From JBARRO01 sp049644265 (GTDB taxonomy: Bacteria; Bacteroidota; Ignavibacteria; UBA10030), in assembly GCA_049644265.1 (NCBI GenBank), contig JBARRO010000005.1, positions 1 through 64,000 of the forward strand: 64,000 nucleotides of DNA, written 5' to 3'. Positions 59,993-64,000 of the stretch are shown in pieces. How positions within the stretch are numbered: position 1 is the first letter of the stretch; every line of letters starts with the position of its first letter. Made by a program: the position numbers and the translations under genes. The notes beneath the pieces are model-generated. The model was not told the DNA's origin and did not search any database. It saw nothing but the letters and a program-made list of their open reading frames with translations.

Positions 59993-60415
59993 ATGAATCT
60001 CTTCACATCATCTTATGATCTGATGTCTGTCGGTTTGCTCATTCTTCGCTTAACCCTCGGATCAATCTTCTTTGCCCACGGTGCACAAAAAGTGCTCGGT
60101 TGGTTTGGCGGTTATGGACTGAAGGGAACGCAAGGCCATTTCAAAAACGTTCTCCACATACCCGCTCCGCTGTTCTATGTCGCAGCGTTCACGGAGTTCT
60201 TCGGGGGAATCGCACTCGTGGCCGGAATTCTGACGCAGCTGGCAGCGCTCGGTATTGTCGTTGTCATGACGGTCGCGATCTTGAAAGCCCACGCGAAGAA
60301 CGGATTCTTTATGAGTTCGGCCAAGGGGCAGGGTTTTGAGTTCAATCTCGCCCTGATCGCAATGGCAATTCTTCTGGTTCTGGCCGGTCCCGGAAAGTTT
60401 GCAATCTTGGGGTAA
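59993..60415 (+). CDS. DoxX-family membrane protein
   Basis: 140 residues from the ATG at 59993. Four hydrophobic helices; LILRLTLGSIFFAHGAQKVLGWFGGYG is the standard DoxX opening, and AAFTEFFGGIALVAGILTQLAALG follows. DoxX proteins are linked to thiol or quinone stress. The dioxygenase gene begins 3 bp after the stop codon, an arrangement like catD-catE of Bacillus subtilis, which is induced by catechol and quinones. The frame upstream of 59993 holds the operator and is excluded. Confidence 0.9.
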   Translation: MNLFTSSYDLMSVGLLILRLTLGSIFFAHGAQKVLGWFGGYGLKGTQGHFKNVLHIPAPLFYVAAFTEFFGGIALVAGILTQLAALGIVVVMTVAILKAHAKNGFFMSSAKGQGFEFNLALIAMAILLVLAGPGKFAILG

Positions 60416-60417
60416 GA

Positions 60418-61311
60418 ATGAAAGAACCAGCACAACAGAAAACCATGGACACAGCACGTTTGCCCGACACGACACACATCAGCTTTGTTCAGCTACGCAT
60501 CTCCGATCTGGGGCGGTCGGTAGAATTCTATTCGGACTTGCTCGGATTCCGGATCGTCGACAGAAACGATTCGACGGCCTCATTGGCGGCTGGAAACGAT
60601 CCGATCATCCTCCTCACGGAAGATCGTGCTGCTGTACAGCGGCCCGGCAGGTCGACCGGACTCTTTCATGCAGCCATACGGTTTCCCAACCGCACGGAGC
60701 TGGCACGCGTGTTCAAGCGGCTGAACGAAAACCGGTGGCCGTTCCAGGGATTTGCTGACCACGGAGTCAGCGAAGCGCTTTACCTTGCGGACCCGGACGA
60801 TATCGGCCTCGAACTCTATGCCGACCGTCCGAAAGAGGATTGGAAATATGTCAACGGTAATCTCCAGATGGGAACCTGGGAGCTGGATATTGACAGTCTC
60901 GTCGCGCTTCTAGACAAGAATCGGAGCAATGGCAGTACAGCGCAGGAAAAGACCGACATCGGTCACGTGCATCTGAATATTTCAGACCTTAGCAATGCGG
61001 AGCGATTCTACAGCAACACGCTGGGGTTCGATGTTGTTCAACGCGACTACCCGGGTGCGCTCTTTGTTTCAGCCGGCGGGTATCATCACCACATCGGGTT
61101 GAACATCTGGGCCGGCAAGGGAGCTCCACCGCCACCGGCGAACGCCGTGGGGATGATACGGTTCGGAATTGAAATCCCCGATGTAATGGGTTTTGATGAA
61201 TTTCTGGCGAGGGCGGGGGGATCGAGTACAAAACAACAAAACAAACGATCTGTGATTCTTCGTGACCAGGATGGTATTGAAATCGAAGTGACAGGTCCAG
61301 CAGGCAACTAA
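60418..61311 (+). CDS. Two-domain VOC ring-cleavage dioxygenase (CatE-like)
   Basis: 297 residues with two vicinal-oxygen-chelate halves. Half one: THISFVQLRISDLGRSVEFYSDLLGF and GLFHAAIRFP. Half two: IGHVHLNISDLSNAERFYSNTLGF, GYHHHIGLNIW and GIEIEVTGP, which give the His, His and Glu metal ligands. This is the catechol-2,3-dioxygenase or MhqO/CatE type that opens catecholic or quinol rings using Fe(II) or Mn(II). It is co-transcribed with the DoxX gene. An inner ATG at 60445 is possible, since family members usually begin near THISF. Confidence 0.88.
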   Translation: MKEPAQQKTMDTARLPDTTHISFVQLRISDLGRSVEFYSDLLGFRIVDRNDSTASLAAGNDPIILLTEDRAAVQRPGRSTGLFHAAIRFPNRTELARVFKRLNENRWPFQGFADHGVSEALYLADPDDIGLELYADRPKEDWKYVNGNLQMGTWELDIDSLVALLDKNRSNGSTAQEKTDIGHVHLNISDLSNAERFYSNTLGFDVVQRDYPGALFVSAGGYHHHIGLNIWAGKGAPPPPANAVGMIRFGIEIPDVMGFDEFLARAGGSSTKQQNKRSVILRDQDGIEIEVTGPAGN

Positions 61312-61337
61312 CAGAAGACAAAGGAGTCATACAACAC

Positions 61338-61928
61338 ATGAAGAAAGCAGCATTTTCCCTATTCTATCTCCTGATATTCGCAGGTGCGGCATTCGGCCAG
61401 ACGGGTCAATGGCGGTTGGATAAAGCGCATTCGAGCATCAGCTTCTCCGTTTCACATATGGTCATTTCGGAAGTCACGGGATCGTTTCGGGATTTTGATA
61501 TCGCCCTTTCGCCCTCCAAGGATGACTTCACCGATGCAACCATCACAGCAAGCATCAATGTTGCGAGCATTTCGACGAACAACGACCGGCGGGATGGGCA
61601 CCTGAAGACCGACGACTTCTTCAATGCCGAGAAATATCCTCAGATAAAGTACACGAGCACGTCATTTGAAAAGATTGACGGAAAGAACTACAAGATTCAT
61701 GGAATGCTTACGATCCGTGATGTGACGAAGGAAGTAACATTCGACGCCGTGTACGAGGGATCCCTCCAAACGGCACAGGGAAACTTGGCCGCATGGAAGG
61801 CGACGACGTCCATTAACCGCTTTGACTACGGGCTGAAGTGGAACAGGACCATCGAAACGGGGGGGCTTGTGGCGGGAGAGACCGTGACCATCACGTTGAG
61901 TCTTGAGTTCAACCGCCAGAGTACCTGA
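61338..61928 (+). CDS. YceI-family periplasmic protein
   Basis: 196 residues with a signal peptide (FSLFYLLIFAGAAFG). Then WRLDKAHSSISFSVSHMVISEVTGSF, NNDRRDGHLKTDDFFNAEKYPQI and LTIRDVTKEVTFD, the signature blocks of YceI, an isoprenoid-quinone-binding lipocalin-like barrel. It lies 26 bp after the dioxygenase gene. The connection with quinone chemistry fits the MarR-DoxX-dioxygenase group. Confidence 0.93.
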   Translation: MKKAAFSLFYLLIFAGAAFGQTGQWRLDKAHSSISFSVSHMVISEVTGSFRDFDIALSPSKDDFTDATITASINVASISTNNDRRDGHLKTDDFFNAEKYPQIKYTSTSFEKIDGKNYKIHGMLTIRDVTKEVTFDAVYEGSLQTAQGNLAAWKATTSINRFDYGLKWNRTIETGGLVAGETVTITLSLEFNRQST

Positions 61929-61941
61929 TCGGTAGGGCTCA

Positions 61942-62057
61942 CCTCAAAAACAGTCTGCCACAAAAAGCACAAAATGCGCCAAAGGGATTGTTTGGCACAT
62001 TAACCAGGCCGACTTTTTGTGGCTTTTGTGCTTTCTTGTGGCCATATTTTTTTGAGA
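61942..62057. repeat. Inverted-arm GCCACAAAAAGCACAAA element between convergent genes
   Basis: TGCCACAAAAAGCACAAAAT on the left and TTTTTGTGGCTTTTGTGC plus TTGTGGCC on the right, with outer CTCAAAAA and TTTTTTTGAG. It could act as a terminator for both yceI and the CDF gene. Confidence 0.7.
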
Positions 62058-62136
62058 TAGCCTGATCTCGTCAGACTGCAAGTGTTTTCTTGATTTTACA
62101 ATGAGACTGGTGACGGGATGAGATAAAGCGTGGGAA

Positions 62137-63072
62137 TTATGGGCGTGCCGGTTCTTTTCTTTCTTTCACCCGTTCGTGGGTTTCGTCATGCTGTACAATC
62201 GGCTCGAGATGCGTTGTCACCGTGACGGGGTAGGAAAATTGGGATGCGATCGACTCCTCGATCTCCGTCGCCCTTCTGTGAGCATCTTCGATGAGTGTTC
62301 CGTCGGGAAACAGCAGATGTACTTCAACCCACGCCGACGTCCCGCTGCGCCGGTATCGCAGCTCGTGGTATGAGACTCCTCCCTCTTCCATCGACGCAGC
62401 GAGCACCCCTTTCACTTTCTGCTCCATGTCCGGATCCGCTTCATCCATCAATCCCCCAACCGACTGCCTGATCAATTTCCCCCCCGACCAGAGGATATTC
62501 AACGCAACAAGGATGGCCAGAATCGGATCGAACGGAAGCCATCCGGTCCAAAGAACAAGGAGGAGTCCAATGATGACGCCGAGACTGGTCCACGAGTCGG
62601 TAAGGACATGCTTTCCGTTCGCCACCAGGATGATGGAGTTGTTCCGCTTACCCTGCCAGACGAGAAACAGTCCAAGGCCCGCATTGATCACCGCAGCTCC
62701 TGCAACCAACAGAGTGCCGGTGTCAAGATTCTTCAGCTCCAGCCCCTCAAGCCATTTGACGATTGCCTCATAGATAATGTAGAAGGCGGCAAAAATGATC
62801 ATTGCCCCTTCAAAGCCCGCCGAGAAGAAGCTGATCTTGTCGTGCCCGTAAGGATGACTTGTATCCGGCGGCTGGAGGGAGAGCCAAAGGCTGAATGCCG
62901 CAAAGCCCACGGCGAGGACATGCACGACAGATTCTGCGGCGTCGGAGAGAATTGCGGCGGAGCCGGTAATCAGGTAGGCATAGGTTTTCCCCCCGAACAT
63001 CAGGATTCCGATGACGAGTGAAAGCCTAATAGCAAACTGCTGCTGACCGACCGAACTTTCAAGACGAGTCAT
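62137..63072 (-). CDS. Cation diffusion facilitator (CDF) transporter
   Basis: 311 residues with six helices. Helix 2 has GSAAILSDAAESVVHVLA and helix 5 has NGKHVLTDSWTSLGV (HxxxD), the usual CDF metal site. SHPYGHDKISFFSAGFEG is the conserved loop. The cytoplasmic domain ends with HLEPIV plus a His/Glu-rich tail (QHDETHERVKERKEPA). CDF proteins export Zn(II), Mn(II), Fe(II) or Co(II) using protons; the metal cannot be told. A truncated acyltransferase gene precedes it by 7 bp. Confidence 0.93.
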   Translation of the reverse strand: MTRLESSVGQQQFAIRLSLVIGILMFGGKTYAYLITGSAAILSDAAESVVHVLAVGFAAFSLWLSLQPPDTSHPYGHDKISFFSAGFEGAMIIFAAFYIIYEAIVKWLEGLELKNLDTGTLLVAGAAVINAGLGLFLVWQGKRNNSIILVANGKHVLTDSWTSLGVIIGLLLVLWTGWLPFDPILAILVALNILWSGGKLIRQSVGGLMDEADPDMEQKVKGVLAASMEEGGVSYHELRYRRSGTSAWVEVHLLFPDGTLIEDAHRRATEIEESIASQFSYPVTVTTHLEPIVQHDETHERVKERKEPARP

Positions 63073-63079
63073 GAGTTGC

Positions 63080-64000
63080 CTACGCTTTGATGACCCATTT
63101 CATTCGATACATGAACCAGGCGATCACATAGAGTCCGAGCATGAACGCAATGGAATGCAGGAATGAAACAACCATTGGATCGCCCAGTGGGACAAAGAAC
63201 GTGTGGTAGTACCAGGTCTTTAGCGAGATGACTTTGTCTTCCGGCCCCATCCAGCGGATAATCCCTGTCAGCCGTCCGATGATCCCCGCGAGGAAGAACA
63301 TGGTGATGGCGTTGAGTCCGTAAATCTCGAACGGCTTCGCCCACTTCCGGTAGCCTTTCACGTCGATCATCCAGTAGCATGACGCCAGCACCGTGAGAGC
63401 AAGACCCGCCATGAAGACGGAATAGGAACTGGTCCAAAGGTTCTTGTTGATTGGCAACCAGTTGTCCATGATAAGGCCCAGCAGGAGGAGTAGACTCCCC
63501 GCAACAAACATCCACGCGGTTTTTTCCTCTCTGGTTCGGTCGGTTCGCAGGAAATGTCCCGTGAGCACGCCGAAAAGCGTTGTAGCGATGGCTGGAATGG
63601 TGCTGAAGATTCCTTCGGGGTCGAATCCCGGAACCGGCGCACCCGACCACGTGTGGCCCGCCAGAAGTGTCGAATCCAGATACCAGCAGAGGTTTCCCGT
63701 CGGAGTCAACACGCCCGGACCGTAACCCGGCACAGGGATAAGTGTCATCATCAGCCAGTAGAACGCCAGCAACGACCACACGATCGCCACCTGAGTTCTG
63801 ATGCCGGTGGTCAGGACAACCATGGAAGAAACAAGGTAACAGACTGCGATGCGTTGCAGGACGCCGGGGATCCGGATCGTTGACAGAGAAAAGTGGTGGC
63901 CAAAAGCGAGACCGAACGGAAATCCCGCCAGAAAAATTCCCAGCCCGAATATGATTGCAAACCTCTGGACCACGTGGAGCGCCAGTTTTGACTTGTCGTC
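63080..64000 (-). CDS. NagX-like transmembrane acyltransferase, 5' end cut by window
   Basis: The open frame enters at the right edge and runs to a stop at 63080, giving over 300 codons, with a GTG near 63973 that is not necessarily the start. About eight helices are visible. IRIPGVLQRIAVCYLVSS, GFDPEGIFSTIPAIATTLFGVLTG and PFEIYGLNAITMFFLAGI are typical of the DUF5009/HGSNAT group, relatives of heparan-alpha-glucosaminide N-acetyltransferase and bacterial NagX. It would acylate a sugar across the membrane or take up amino sugars. It sits 7 bp upstream of the CDF gene. Confidence 0.88.
   Translation of the reverse strand, partial: DDKSKLALHVVQRFAIIFGLGIFLAGFPFGLAFGHHFSLSTIRIPGVLQRIAVCYLVSSMVVLTTGIRTQVAIVWSLLAFYWLMMTLIPVPGYGPGVLTPTGNLCWYLDSTLLAGHTWSGAPVPGFDPEGIFSTIPAIATTLFGVLTGHFLRTDRTREEKTAWMFVAGSLLLLLGLIMDNWLPINKNLWTSSYSVFMAGLALTVLASCYWMIDVKGYRKWAKPFEIYGLNAITMFFLAGIIGRLTGIIRWMGPEDKVISLKTWYYHTFFVPLGDPMVVSFLHSIAFMLGLYVIAWFMYRMKWVIKA

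Overview
The window looks like a chromosomal segment from a Gram-negative member of the Bacteroidota/Chlorobiota group, most likely an Ignavibacteria-type organism. Evidence: four secreted proteins end in type IX secretion (T9SS) sorting domains with the NPFNP signature, there are two TonB-dependent receptors and a PorV/PorQ-family protein, and miaB, a SPOR protein, a sigma-54 activator and lptE are arranged as in that lineage. No rRNA, tRNA, CRISPR array, transposase or phage gene was recognised.

Layout. 1-5263 (minus): a truncated family 2 glycosyltransferase, LptE-like lipoprotein, sigma-54 activator, SPOR protein and MiaB. 5599-6579 (plus): phosphate acetyltransferase. 6679-31389 (minus): a large alginate utilisation locus. 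It holds a FadR-type regulator, a four-gene outer-membrane module (TonB receptor, large exported protein, PorV-like and FadL-like barrels; no SusD), a PL17-like oligoalginate lyase, a PL6-like lyase, an alginate-lyase-fold protein, an uncharacterised beta-helix protein, a GQSNM-type O-acetylesterase, a hexuronate-type MFS permease, a KdgF cupin, an SDR reductase suited to DEH, and two large T9SS surface proteins. Together they would bind, depolymerise, import and open/reduce the unsaturated uronate; KDG kinase and KDPG aldolase must lie elsewhere. 31889-38054: a DinB-like protein, an ABC exporter and a second TonB receptor.

38281-41766 (plus) is the most unusual region. It contains an AraC-type HTH protein, a membrane-tethered thioredoxin-like protein (CSHC), a stand-alone membrane-tethered C39 peptidase, a 94-residue precursor, a terminator, a secreted orphan and a Yip1-like membrane protein. 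The precursor combines a Sec-like signal peptide, a textbook double-glycine leader and a 30-residue core with six cysteines. No C39-ABC transporter is present. I infer a peptide exported by Sec, cut after Gly-Gly outside the cytoplasm and disulfide-bonded there.

41993-64000: a Lon-like protease, a small barrel protein, a K+ channel with RCK domains, a GT4-deacetylase fusion, a Lys/Glu/Met-rich exported protein, an aminotransferase, TypA, two hypotheticals, an exported HMA protein, Mfd, then a MarR-DoxX-dioxygenase-YceI set with a readable promoter and two matching operators, a CDF transporter and a truncated NagX-like acyltransferase.

A second theme is repeats. Intergenic space is filled by short-period degenerate tracts, hairpin elements and palindromic elements. 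Several run into genes and supply signal peptides (LptE, acetylesterase, PL17), stop codons and C-termini (MiaB, DinB-like and others), and part of two T9SS sorting domains.
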